Shown: positions 26,286-34,634 of the stretch, piece after piece
Numbering within the stretch: the first letter of the stretch is position 1
How the letters are laid out: every line of letters begins with the position of its first letter
Assembly: GCF_042956465.1 (NCBI RefSeq)
Contig: NZ_JBIBGL010000005.1
Coordinates: forward strand, 124,001 to 188,000
Length of the DNA: 64,000 nucleotides
From: Embleya sp042956465
Lineage (GTDB): Bacteria; Actinomycetota; Actinomycetes; Streptomycetales; Streptomycetaceae
Direction: 5' to 3'
Program-made: the position numbers and the translations under genes
The notes under the pieces: generated by a model
The model's database searches: none
Seen by the model: only the letters and a program-made list of their open reading frames with translations
Told to the model about the DNA's origin: nothing

Positions 26286-27698
26286 GTGGCAATCCTCGAA
26301 CAGCCCCCGCAACCGACCGGACCGACCCCTCCCGTCGACCACAGCCAGTCCCTGGAACCGGTGCCCGACGAGGCCCGTGACTCGACCCCCGCACACCAGT
26401 TCTGGATCTGGGCGGGCGCCAACATCGCGCCGATCAACTGGGTGCTGGGTGCCCTGGGCATCGTGCTCGGCCTCGGCCTGCTGGACACCGTGCTGGTGCT
26501 GGTCGTGGGCAATCTCGTGGGCATGGGTGTGTTCGGCCTGTTCGTGCTGATGGGCCAGCGCACCGGGGTGACCCAGATGGTGCTGGCCCGGGCCGCCTTC
26601 GGCCGGCGCGGCGCGTACCTGCCCGCCGCCGTCCAGGGCGTCATCTCCGCCGGGTGGTGTGCGATCAACACCTGGATCGTGCTCGACCTGGTGATGGCGC
26701 TGCTGGACAGCGTCGGCTACGTCGGCGGCAACGGCACCAAGGTCGTGGTCGTCCTGGTCGTGATGGCCGCCCAGATCGCGATCGCCGCGTCCGGCTTCGG
26801 CGCGATCGCCGGCTTCGAGCGCTGGACGGTGCCCGCGACCCTGGTGGTGCTGGCCGCGATGACCGTGGTGGCCTGGACCCGGCTGGACATCGACTGGGGT
26901 CACACGAGCACGTTGAGCGGCGGCGACCGGTGGTCGGCGATGAGCACGGTGATGACCGCGATCGGCGTCGGCTGGGGCATCACCTGGTTCGCCTACGCCT
27001 CGGACTACTCCCGCTTCGTCCCCCGCACCACCTCCCGGCGCAGGCTGTACGCGGCCAGCGTGCTGGGCCAGTTCCTCCCGGTGGTCTGGCTCGGCGTGCT
27101 CGGCGCCTCGCTGGCCACGGTCAACGCCAAGGCCGACCCCGGCCGGCTGATCGTCGACTCGTTCGGCGGTCTGGCGATCCCGGTGCTGCTCCTGGTCCTG
27201 CACGGCCCGATCGCGACCAACATCCTGAACCTGTACAGCTGTTCGTTGTGTGCCCAGACCCTGGACATCAAGGTCTCCCGGCGCGTGTTGTCCTGCCTGG
27301 TGGGCGCGTTCGCCACCGTCTTCACGCTGTTCCTGGTGTTCCGGGCGAGCCTGGCGCACACCCTGGACACGTGGCTCGCGGGCATGGTCACGTGGGTCGC
27401 GCCGTGGGCGGCGGTGATGCTGGTGCACTTCTACGTCTTCGCCCGGCAGCGAATCGACGTGCCCGCGCTGTACGCCGCGCCGCGTCGCGGTCTGCTCGCG
27501 GACGTGCGCTGGTCGGCGATCGTCGCACTGGTGTGCGGCATGGTCGCGACCTGGTGCTTCGAGTACGGCGTGCCGCAGGCGCTGCGCGGCCCGGGAGCCG
27601 AGGCGATCGGCAATGTGGACCTGTCCTGGTTGGCCGGCTCGCTGGTGGCGGGCGGCCTGTACCTGGTGCTCGGCCGCCGCGAACGAGCCGTGCGGTGA
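26286..27698 (+). CDS. codB: Cytosine permease, NCS1 family
   Basis: 470 residues with about 12 membrane segments. NCS1 features include FWIWAGANIAPINWVLGA at segment 1 and the helix-breaking GWGITWFAYASDYSRFVPRTTS around segment 8. The family imports cytosine, uracil, allantoin, hydantoins or purines with H+ or Na+. GTG start set by GGAGG five bases upstream; translation from earlier in-frame starts would run through the regulator's promoter. Followed by cytosine deaminase, so cytosine is the likely cargo. Confidence 0.92.
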   Translation: MAILEQPPQPTGPTPPVDHSQSLEPVPDEARDSTPAHQFWIWAGANIAPINWVLGALGIVLGLGLLDTVLVLVVGNLVGMGVFGLFVLMGQRTGVTQMVLARAAFGRRGAYLPAAVQGVISAGWCAINTWIVLDLVMALLDSVGYVGGNGTKVVVVLVVMAAQIAIAASGFGAIAGFERWTVPATLVVLAAMTVVAWTRLDIDWGHTSTLSGGDRWSAMSTVMTAIGVGWGITWFAYASDYSRFVPRTTSRRRLYAASVLGQFLPVVWLGVLGASLATVNAKADPGRLIVDSFGGLAIPVLLLVLHGPIATNILNLYSCSLCAQTLDIKVSRRVLSCLVGAFATVFTLFLVFRASLAHTLDTWLAGMVTWVAPWAAVMLVHFYVFARQRIDVPALYAAPRRGLLADVRWSAIVALVCGMVATWCFEYGVPQALRGPGAEAIGNVDLSWLAGSLVAGGLYLVLGRRERAVR

Positions 27699-27724
27699 GC
27701 CGCAGGTGTGCGGGGACCGCAGGT

Positions 27725-27755
27725 GTGCAGTGAACGAAGGCGTGCAGTGAACGAA
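27725..27755 (+). repeat. 14-bp direct repeat in the codB-codA gap
   Basis: GTGCAGTGAACGAA occurs at 27725-27738 and 27742-27755, with a weaker GGTGTGCGG copy just before. Lies between codB and codA and includes possible alternative GTG starts for codA. Confidence 0.5.
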
Positions 27756-27788
27756 CGAATCCATCGCGACCCCCTGGAGCGATCCGAC

Positions 27789-29078
27789 ATGCAGGGCAAC
27801 AGCCGCACCGTGACCGACTGCCGGCTTCCGGGCCGCCCGGAGCGCGTGGACATCGCGGTCGAGGCCGGCGTCATCACGAGCATCACCCCCGCCGGCAGCA
27901 CTCCCCCGTCCGGCCCCGTCCTCGACGCCGCCGGGGCCCTGGTCACCCCGCCGTACGTCGAGCCGCACATCCACCTCGACACCGCGCTGACCGCCGGACA
28001 GCCGCGCTGGAACGTCTCGGGCACGCTGTGGGAGGGCATCGAACGGTGGTCCGAGCGCAAGGCCGTGCTGACCCGGGAGGACGTACTGGCGCGCGCCGAG
28101 GAGGTGTTGCGCTGGCAGGTCGCGAACGGCGTGCTGCACGTGCGCAGCCACTGCGACGTGACCGACCCCGAACTGACCGCGCTGCACGCCCTGGTCGAAT
28201 TGCGCGAGCGGGTGCGCGACGTGCTCGACCTCCAGGTGGTGGCCTTCCCGCAGGAGGGCATCGTCTCCTTCCCCGACGGCGAGCGGCTGATGGCCCGCGC
28301 CGTCGAGGCGGGCGCCGATGTGCTCGGGGCGATCCCGCACTTCGAGGACACCCGCGAGGACGGCGTGCGCTCGTTGCAGATCGTCTTCGAACTGGCCGAG
28401 CGGCACGGCCTGTTGGTGGACGTGCACTGCGACGAGATCGACGACGAGCAGTCCCGCTTCGTCGAGGTGGTCGCCACCCTCGCGCACCGCACCGGCCTGG
28501 GCCGGCGCGTGACGGCCAGTCACACCACGGCGATGGGCTCGTACAATGGCGCCTACAGTCGCAAACTCCGCCGGATCGTCGCTCGTTCGGGCATCCACCT
28601 GGTCTGCAACCCGATGGTGAACCTGACCCTCCAGGGCCGCTTCGACGACTATCCCAAACGACGCGGCCTCACCCAGGTCAAGGAGATGCTCGCGGCCGGG
28701 GTCAATGTGGCGTTCGGCCACGACGACGTGATGGACCCGTGGTTCCCGCTCGGGACGGCGAACCCGATCCAGGTCGCGCACGCCGGCATCCTGGCCGCGC
28801 AGTTGTCCGGACAGGACGAGATGGACGAGGTGTTCGCGATGGTCACCGAGCGGGCCGCGCGGGTGCTCGACCTGGGCGAGCGGTACGGCCTGGTCGTCGG
28901 TCGCCCGGCCGACTTCCTGCTCCTGCCCGCCGATTCGCCCTTCGACGTGCTGCGCCGCCAGGTCCGCCCGACTCGGGTGATCTCCCGCGGCCGCGTGGTC
29001 GCCGAAACCCCCGCGACCCCCACCCGGCTGACCTGGCCGGGCCGGGCGCCCGAGGACGTCGACTTCGTCCGACGCTGA
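27789..29078 (+). CDS. codA: Cytosine deaminase
   Basis: 429 residues, very close in length and sequence to E. coli CodA. Metal ligands and active-site blocks are H60/H62 in EPHIHLD, VDVHCDEIDDEQSRF, ASHTTAMGSYNGAY and GHDDVMDPWFPLGTANP. It deaminates cytosine to uracil; related enzymes also deaminate creatinine and isoguanine. GGAG lies nine bases before the chosen ATG. With codB it forms an import-and-deaminate pair under a PucR-type regulator. Confidence 0.95.
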   Translation: MQGNSRTVTDCRLPGRPERVDIAVEAGVITSITPAGSTPPSGPVLDAAGALVTPPYVEPHIHLDTALTAGQPRWNVSGTLWEGIERWSERKAVLTREDVLARAEEVLRWQVANGVLHVRSHCDVTDPELTALHALVELRERVRDVLDLQVVAFPQEGIVSFPDGERLMARAVEAGADVLGAIPHFEDTREDGVRSLQIVFELAERHGLLVDVHCDEIDDEQSRFVEVVATLAHRTGLGRRVTASHTTAMGSYNGAYSRKLRRIVARSGIHLVCNPMVNLTLQGRFDDYPKRRGLTQVKEMLAAGVNVAFGHDDVMDPWFPLGTANPIQVAHAGILAAQLSGQDEMDEVFAMVTERAARVLDLGERYGLVVGRPADFLLLPADSPFDVLRRQVRPTRVISRGRVVAETPATPTRLTWPGRAPEDVDFVRR

Positions 29079-29085
29079 CCGGTAC

Positions 29086-29115
29086 GGCCGCGCCCCGGGG
29101 ATCGGGGGCGCGGCC
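29086..29115. terminator. Hairpin terminator after codA
   Basis: 11-bp stem (GGCCGCGCCCC / GGGGCGCGGCC) with 8-base loop, eight bases after the codA stop and followed by GTTTCGT. Confidence 0.75.
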
Positions 29116-29160
29116 GTTTCGTCGGCGATCGAGGTCTCGCCGAGCCGGCCCGACCGCCAC

Positions 29161-29202
29161 GGAGCCCGGGCCCGACCGTCGCAACGGTCGGGCCCGGGCT
29201 CC
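29161..29202. terminator. Long perfect bidirectional hairpin
   Basis: A 19-bp perfect stem from 29161-29179 to 29184-29202 with a CGCA tetraloop, between convergent codA and hyuB. A strong terminator for both strands. Confidence 0.85.
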
Positions 29203-29273
29203 GGTCATCCAGGGTCGACGGGCGCACGAGGCATGGTCTCGGCCATCGCGACAACCCGCGCCGTGGCGTGTCG

Positions 29274-31148
29274 CTACAGCAGGTCCACCGCCGGGTAGGC
29301 ATCGCCGCCGGACAGCACCGCATAGCCGGGACCGCGGTCGAAGAACGGCTCGACCTCGGGCCGGGCCGCGCGAACCGAGGCGCGCAGCGCGGTGGTTGCC
29401 GCCTCGTCCACGGCCAGGTCGTCGCCTTCGCCGGTGAGCACGACGCCGTAGTCGTCGGCCGCGGCGGCGCGCGAGACCTTGCCCCACCGCACGTCGCGCA
29501 GCACCGATTCGGTCTTCCGGTCCAGCGGGTCGCCCCAGCCACCACCGCCGGTGGTGCGGATCCGGATCACCTCGCCGGCCTTGACCGGTTCGTCGTCGAC
29601 CAGGCCGTCCATCTCGCGTTCGTTGGGGCCGCCCGGGTCGATCACCACCTGGAAGGAGCGTCCGGCCTTGCCGCCCTTGACGCCCCAGCAGGACAGGATC
29701 GAGCGGTCGGCGATGGACATGAAGGACGCGTCGAGCAACATCCGGATGTGCTTCTCGTAGCCCAGACCGCCGCGGAACTGACCGGGGCCGCCGGAGTCGG
29801 TGGCCAGCCCGAGCCGTTCGACCAGGAACGGGAAGCGGGATTCGGTGAATTCGGTGGGCAGGTTGCGCGAGTCGGGCACCACGTGGATGGTGTCCTCGCC
29901 GTCCGCGTAGTAGCGCCCGCCGGAACCGCCGCCGAGCACCTCGCGCATCAGGTACGAGCGACCGTCCGCATCGTGCCCGTACACGCCGGTGTAGCGGATC
30001 GTCTCCTGGTCGGCCGGCATCTTGCCGTCGACGGCCTTGGCCAGCACGCCGGCGAGCACGCCGAGCAGGCGCAGGATGACGAAGGTACGGGCGTTGGTCG
30101 GGGCCGGGAAGATCGGCGTGAGCAGCGTGCCCTTCTCCGGGAACTTCATCTCGATCAGCGGCACCACGCCCTCGTTGACGTCGAGTTCGGCCATCCGCTC
30201 GGGGGTGTCCGCGAGGTTGCGCAGGATCGGCGCGAGCCACTTCTTGAGGAAGTTGCCGTCCGCGTAGTCACCGCAGTGGTTGATCGGGCCCTTGGCCTGC
30301 CTGGACGTGCCGGTGAAGTCGATGACGATCTTCTCGGGCGTCTTGGTCAGGGTGATCCGCTGCGTGTGCAGCATCGGCTCGTCCACGCCGTCGTGTTCGG
30401 CGTAGTCCTCCCACACGTACTCGCCGTCCGGGATCTTGGACAGGATCTCGCGTCGGTAGGTCTCGGTGGTCTTGTCCAGGATCGCGTCGAAGCACGCCTC
30501 GACGGTCTCCCGGCCGTAGCGCTCGAAGAGTTCGCCCAGGCGGCGCGAGCCCATCAGACACGCCGAGCACTCGGCGTCCAGGTCGGCGGCGAGCGAGTCG
30601 GGCATCCGCGAGTTGCGGGTCATGATGCGCAGCGCGGCCTGGTTGGGCACACCCTGGTCCCACAGCTTGATCGGCGGGACCATCAGGCCCTCTTCGTACA
30701 CGCTGGTCGCGCCCGAGGGCATCGACCCGGGGCAACAACCGCCGATGTCGTCGTGGTGGCCGAAGGCCTGGACGAAGGCGACCACCTGGCCGTCGGCGAA
30801 GACCGGCACGGTGACGCACAGGTCGGGCAGGTGGCCGATGCCGCCCTCGGACTCGTAGACGTCGTTGTGGAAGAACACATCCCCCGGACGCATCGTCTCC
30901 AGCGGGAAGTCCCGGGCCACGGGGTGGACCAGCGCCGAGTACGAACGGCCGGTCAGCTTGCGCAACTTGCGGTCGTGGATGCCGGCCCGGAAGTCGTGCG
31001 CGTCGCGGATCATCGGCGAGCGCGAGGTGCGGCCGATCGCGGTCTCGACCTCCATCTCGACCGAGGCGAGGGTGCCCTCGACGATCTCCAGGAGCACGGG
31101 GTCCACACCGTGCAGCGCATCCTGCGGGGTGGTGGCGGTGGCGCTCAT
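29274..31148 (-). CDS. hyuB: Hydantoinase B/oxoprolinase-family subunit
   Basis: 624 residues. N-terminal DPVLLEIVEGTLASVEMEVE, DHDDIGG-type HHDDIGGCCPGSMPSG and the C-terminal RTTGGGGWGDPLDRK glycine-rich turn are HyuB family marks. With HyuA it forms an ATP-dependent enzyme opening a cyclic amide (N-methylhydantoin, hydantoin, 5-oxoproline) or carboxylating ketones. It starts two bases after hyuA and is translated with it. Confidence 0.92.
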   Translation of the reverse strand: MSATATTPQDALHGVDPVLLEIVEGTLASVEMEVETAIGRTSRSPMIRDAHDFRAGIHDRKLRKLTGRSYSALVHPVARDFPLETMRPGDVFFHNDVYESEGGIGHLPDLCVTVPVFADGQVVAFVQAFGHHDDIGGCCPGSMPSGATSVYEEGLMVPPIKLWDQGVPNQAALRIMTRNSRMPDSLAADLDAECSACLMGSRRLGELFERYGRETVEACFDAILDKTTETYRREILSKIPDGEYVWEDYAEHDGVDEPMLHTQRITLTKTPEKIVIDFTGTSRQAKGPINHCGDYADGNFLKKWLAPILRNLADTPERMAELDVNEGVVPLIEMKFPEKGTLLTPIFPAPTNARTFVILRLLGVLAGVLAKAVDGKMPADQETIRYTGVYGHDADGRSYLMREVLGGGSGGRYYADGEDTIHVVPDSRNLPTEFTESRFPFLVERLGLATDSGGPGQFRGGLGYEKHIRMLLDASFMSIADRSILSCWGVKGGKAGRSFQVVIDPGGPNEREMDGLVDDEPVKAGEVIRIRTTGGGGWGDPLDRKTESVLRDVRWGKVSRAAAADDYGVVLTGEGDDLAVDEAATTALRASVRAARPEVEPFFDRGPGYAVLSGGDAYPAVDLL

Positions 31149-31150
31149 GC

Positions 31151-33313
31151 TCAGGCTCCCTTCGAGGCGGTGTCAGCGGTGCTGCCGGCGGCGGTGTCAC
31201 GGGTGACGACGACGTTGCCGTAGGCGTCCACGCGGGCGTCGAAGCCCGGGTGGATCGGGATGGTGGAGCCGAACTCCTCGATGATGGCCGGGCCGCTGAC
31301 CAGGTCCCCGGGGGCCAGTTCGGCGCGGGCGTACACGGCGGTGTCCAGGTAGCCGTCGCGGTCGACGAAGCACACCGGACGGGTGCCGGTCCGGGCCCGC
31401 TCGACGCCGCCGTCGCGCCCGGGCAGTTCGCGCAGTTCCGGGCGGCGGATCGGGCCGACACCGGTGACGCGCAGGTTCACCCACTCCACGGGCTGGCTCG
31501 CGTCGCCGCGGAAGTTGTAGCCGTACAGCTGCTCGTGCGCGGCGTGGAAGCCCTCGGCGACGGTGTCGGCGAGTGCGGCGTCGAACGGGCCGTCCGGCAC
31601 CGGCACGCGCACCTCGAACGCCTGGCCGAAGTAGCGCAGGTCGGCGGTGCGCACGTAGCGGTGGTCCTCGGCCGCGAAGCCCTCCTTGTCCAGGGCCTCG
31701 CCCGCCTTGGCCGCCAGTTCGGCGTAGATGCCCGCCACCTTGGGGTGGTCGAGATCCGGGTGGCCTCCGACGGCGGTCTGCACGTAGTCGCAGCGCACGT
31801 CCACGGTGAGCAGGCCGAATGCCGAGACGTTGCCGGGGTCGCGCGGCACGATGACGCCGGCGAGGCCGAGGATGTCGATGAGCCGGCACAGCAGCAGGGA
31901 CCCGGAGCCGCCGAAGGTGGCCATGGTGAAGTCGCGCACGTCCAGGCCGCGCTTGACGGTGATCTGTCGCAGTGCGTTGGCCTGGTTCCAGGCGGAGATC
32001 TCCAGGATGCCGGTGGCGCACTGCTCGACGCCGATGCCCAGTTCGGCAGCGAACTTGGTCAGGCCCTCGCGGGCGGCGTCCACGTCGAGCGGGATCTCGC
32101 CGCCGAGCAGGTGCGGGGGGATCCGGCCGAGCAGGACGTGTGCGTCGGTGATGGTCGGCTCGGTGCCGCCCTTGCCGTAGCACAGCGGGCCGGGGTCGGC
32201 GCCGGCCGAGCGGGGGCCGACCTTGAGCGTGCCCTCGGGCGAGATCCAGGCGATCGAGCCGCCGCCGGCGCCGACCGTGACCACGTCGATCATCGGGATC
32301 TTGGAGGGGTAGCGGCCGATCGAGCCCTCGGTGGTCAGCGTCGGCTCACCGCCCAGGACCACCGACACGTCGGTCGAGGTGCCACCGCCGTCGCAGGTCA
32401 GGACCTTGTCGAAGCCGGCCTTCTCGGCGATCAGCGCGGCGCCGAGGGCGCCGGCGGCCGGGCCGGACAGGACCGTGGTGATCGGCTGGTGCACGACCTC
32501 CTCGGCGGAGAGCACGCCGCCGTTGGACTTCATGATCGCGAACGGCACGCGGCGTGCGGCGTCGGTGCCGCCGGCCGCGGTGGTGAACTCGTCCAGGCGC
32601 CGGCGGATGCCGCTGACGTAGCGGGCCACACGCGGCTTGACCGCGGCGTCCACGAGCGTGGTCATCGAGCGCTCGTACTCGCGGTATTCGCGCAGCACCT
32701 CGGAGCTGATCGAGACCACCGCGTCGGGGTGCTCCTCGCGCAGGATCTCGCGCATCCGCAGCTCGTGCGCGGGGTTGGCGTAGGAGTGCAACAGGCACAC
32801 ACCGATGGTCGCGATGCCCTGCTCGCGCAGCCGGCGGGCGGCGGTACGGGCGCCCTCCTCGTCGAACGGGCGGACCTCGTTGCCCTTGTAGTCGAACCGG
32901 CCGCCGACGGTGTGCACCAGGTCCACGGGCACGATCCGGTCGGGCTTGACCCAGAAGTAGGAGTTGCCGTAGCCGTCCGGGACCGCCTGGCGGGCGATCT
33001 CCAGGATGTACTCGTAGCCCTCGGTGGTGATGAACCCGAGGCGGTCGATCTTGTCTTCCAGGAGCTGGTTGGTGGCCACCGTGGTGCCGTGCGCGACGGC
33101 GGTGACGTCGGCTCCGGTGCAGCCGAGCAGGCCCAGCACCTTGTCGATGCCGTTCATGAAGCCGTCGGCCGGGTCGGCGGGCGTGGACGGCGTCTTGGTG
33201 GTGACGAGCTCGCCGGACTCCTCGTCCAGGGCGACCACGTCGGTGAAGGTTCCGCCGGTGTCGATACCGATCCGGATCCGTCGGCGGGGTCCCGCCGTTG
33301 CGGCAGGCGTCAT
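31151..33313 (-). CDS. hyuA: Hydantoinase A/oxoprolinase-family subunit
   Basis: 720 residues. The actin-like ATPase domain begins with IGIDTGGTFTDVVALDE; VAHGTTVATNQLLE, GPAAGALGA, CDGGGTSTDVSV and GAGGGSIAWI follow in family order. It phosphorylates or ATP-activates the cyclic amide that HyuB then opens. The ATG chosen has GGAG six bases upstream; about 88 in-frame codons before it overlap the operator region and are rejected. Near codA, N-methylhydantoin or hydantoin are favoured substrates over ketones, though carboxylase activity is not excluded. Confidence 0.92.
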   Translation of the reverse strand: MTPAATAGPRRRIRIGIDTGGTFTDVVALDEESGELVTTKTPSTPADPADGFMNGIDKVLGLLGCTGADVTAVAHGTTVATNQLLEDKIDRLGFITTEGYEYILEIARQAVPDGYGNSYFWVKPDRIVPVDLVHTVGGRFDYKGNEVRPFDEEGARTAARRLREQGIATIGVCLLHSYANPAHELRMREILREEHPDAVVSISSEVLREYREYERSMTTLVDAAVKPRVARYVSGIRRRLDEFTTAAGGTDAARRVPFAIMKSNGGVLSAEEVVHQPITTVLSGPAAGALGAALIAEKAGFDKVLTCDGGGTSTDVSVVLGGEPTLTTEGSIGRYPSKIPMIDVVTVGAGGGSIAWISPEGTLKVGPRSAGADPGPLCYGKGGTEPTITDAHVLLGRIPPHLLGGEIPLDVDAAREGLTKFAAELGIGVEQCATGILEISAWNQANALRQITVKRGLDVRDFTMATFGGSGSLLLCRLIDILGLAGVIVPRDPGNVSAFGLLTVDVRCDYVQTAVGGHPDLDHPKVAGIYAELAAKAGEALDKEGFAAEDHRYVRTADLRYFGQAFEVRVPVPDGPFDAALADTVAEGFHAAHEQLYGYNFRGDASQPVEWVNLRVTGVGPIRRPELRELPGRDGGVERARTGTRPVCFVDRDGYLDTAVYARAELAPGDLVSGPAIIEEFGSTIPIHPGFDARVDAYGNVVVTRDTAAGSTADTASKGA

Positions 33314-33415
33314 CAGCGCGCTCCAATCGGAGGGGGCAGGGAAATCGCATTCGCGGAGGGCGGGTCGCCCGGCTGCTGTCAGCGATTCAACTTCGCCGCG
33401 CCCCGTCACGGAATC

Positions 33416-33450
33416 GGCAACTTCTGCCAAGGGACTCGGCAACAGTTGGT
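33416..33450. promoter_or_regulatory. Pair of GGCA dyads upstream of hyuA
   Basis: GGCAACTTCTGCC (33416-33428) and imperfect GGCAACAGTTGGT (33438-33450) have centres 22 bp apart, two helical turns, so a dimer pair could bind one face of the DNA. They lie 103-137 bases upstream of hyuA in a 416-base non-coding gap. Confidence 0.5.
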
Positions 33451-33541
33451 GATTCCCGTGAGCGGGGCGGTGACTCCCACGAGCGGACGCGATGATCCCG
33501 ACGGGCCGGAGCGGTGCCTGCCGCGGGCGACTGCCGCCCTG

Positions 33542-33578
33542 AGGTCTGGACCAATTCTCGGGCAAGGTCTGGACCAAT
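33542..33578. promoter_or_regulatory. Two chitinase-type TGGTCCAGACCT boxes
   Basis: AGGTCTGGACCAAT occurs at 33542-33555 and 33565-33578, 23 bp apart. Read on the minus strand, each holds TGGTCCAGACCT, the direct-repeat box known from Streptomyces chitinase promoters and similar to the DasR site. They point toward hyuA and lie 154-188 bases upstream of the divergent methyltransferase. The rest of this gap shows only a weak AAGTT/AACTT dyad near 33640. Confidence 0.7.
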
Positions 33579-33729
33579 CCCCCGAATACTCCCTTTCACC
33601 CGCCCCGAACGAGCCCCGAACTCACTGAAAAGAAGGGGAAGTTCCCGGAAACTTGGCGAGGCTCGGATAAGGTCGGCGCAGGCGGATGTCGCAGAGGGTG
33701 ACTCCACGACACACCGACGGGGAGCAGCC

Positions 33730-34578
33730 GTGGTCGAGCGTGAGCAGGACGAGTGGATCTTTTCCACGCCGCCGGCGGGCGAGTCGCCCGAGGACTGGGC
33801 GCCGACCGGTATCGACGTCACGGTGCCCAGCGTCGCCCGGGTCTACGACGCGATCCTGGGCGGCAAGAACAACTTCGCGGTGGACCGGGCGATAGCCGAC
33901 GAGGCCCTCAAGGATCTGACCAACGAGGGCGCCTGGGCCAACCGGCACATCCTGGCCCGCGGCGTGCGGTACATGGCGTCCGCGGGCATCGACCAGTTCG
34001 TCGACCTGGGATCGGGACTGCCGACGGTGCAGAACACGCACGAGGTCGCCCAGCAGGTGAACCCGAACGCCGCGGTCGTGTACGTGGACAACGACCCGAT
34101 CGTGCTCGCCCACGGTCGTGCCCTGCTCGCCGAGAACCACCGCACCCGGGTGGTCACCGCCGATCTGCGCGACCCGGCGGACGTGCTCGCCCGGCCGGAA
34201 CTGCGCGAATTGGTGGACCTGACGCGGCCCGTGGGCCTGCTCCTGGTGGGCGTCCTGCACCACCTCGCCGACCACGAGGACCCGGCCGGCCTGGTGCGCG
34301 CCTACCGTGACGCGCTGCCGCCGGGCAGCTACATCTTCATCACCCACTTCTGCGACTCCACGCCGGAGGGGCGGGCGCTGGAGAAGATCTTCCTGAGCCG
34401 GCTGGGCAGCGGTCGCTTCCGCGCCCTGGAGGAGATCGAGGGCTACTTCGACGGCCTGGAACTGGTCGAACCGGGCGTGGTCCTGCTGCCGCTGTGGCGT
34501 CCGGACGAGCCGGTCACCGAACCGCTCACCCCCGAGGGCCACCTGTCGGTCGGCGGCATCGGCCGGTTGCCCCGATAG
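33730..34578 (+). CDS. SAM-dependent methyltransferase, DUF574 type
   Basis: 282 residues. The start VPSVARVYDAILGGKNNFAVDRA and the SAM loop FVDLGSGLPTVQNTHEVAQ are the signature of the actinobacterial DUF574/Methyltransf_19 family; VVYVDNDPIV carries the acidic ribose-binding position. Members are numerous in Streptomyces and mostly uncharacterised. GTG with GGAG upstream. Shares its 5' region with hyuA. Confidence 0.9.
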   Translation: MVEREQDEWIFSTPPAGESPEDWAPTGIDVTVPSVARVYDAILGGKNNFAVDRAIADEALKDLTNEGAWANRHILARGVRYMASAGIDQFVDLGSGLPTVQNTHEVAQQVNPNAAVVYVDNDPIVLAHGRALLAENHRTRVVTADLRDPADVLARPELRELVDLTRPVGLLLVGVLHHLADHEDPAGLVRAYRDALPPGSYIFITHFCDSTPEGRALEKIFLSRLGSGRFRALEEIEGYFDGLELVEPGVVLLPLWRPDEPVTEPLTPEGHLSVGGIGRLPR

Positions 34579-34634
34579 CCTCGACGTCCCGGCCGTCGCC
34601 GCGGCCGACCCTGTCCGGACCCCTCGGGAGCACC

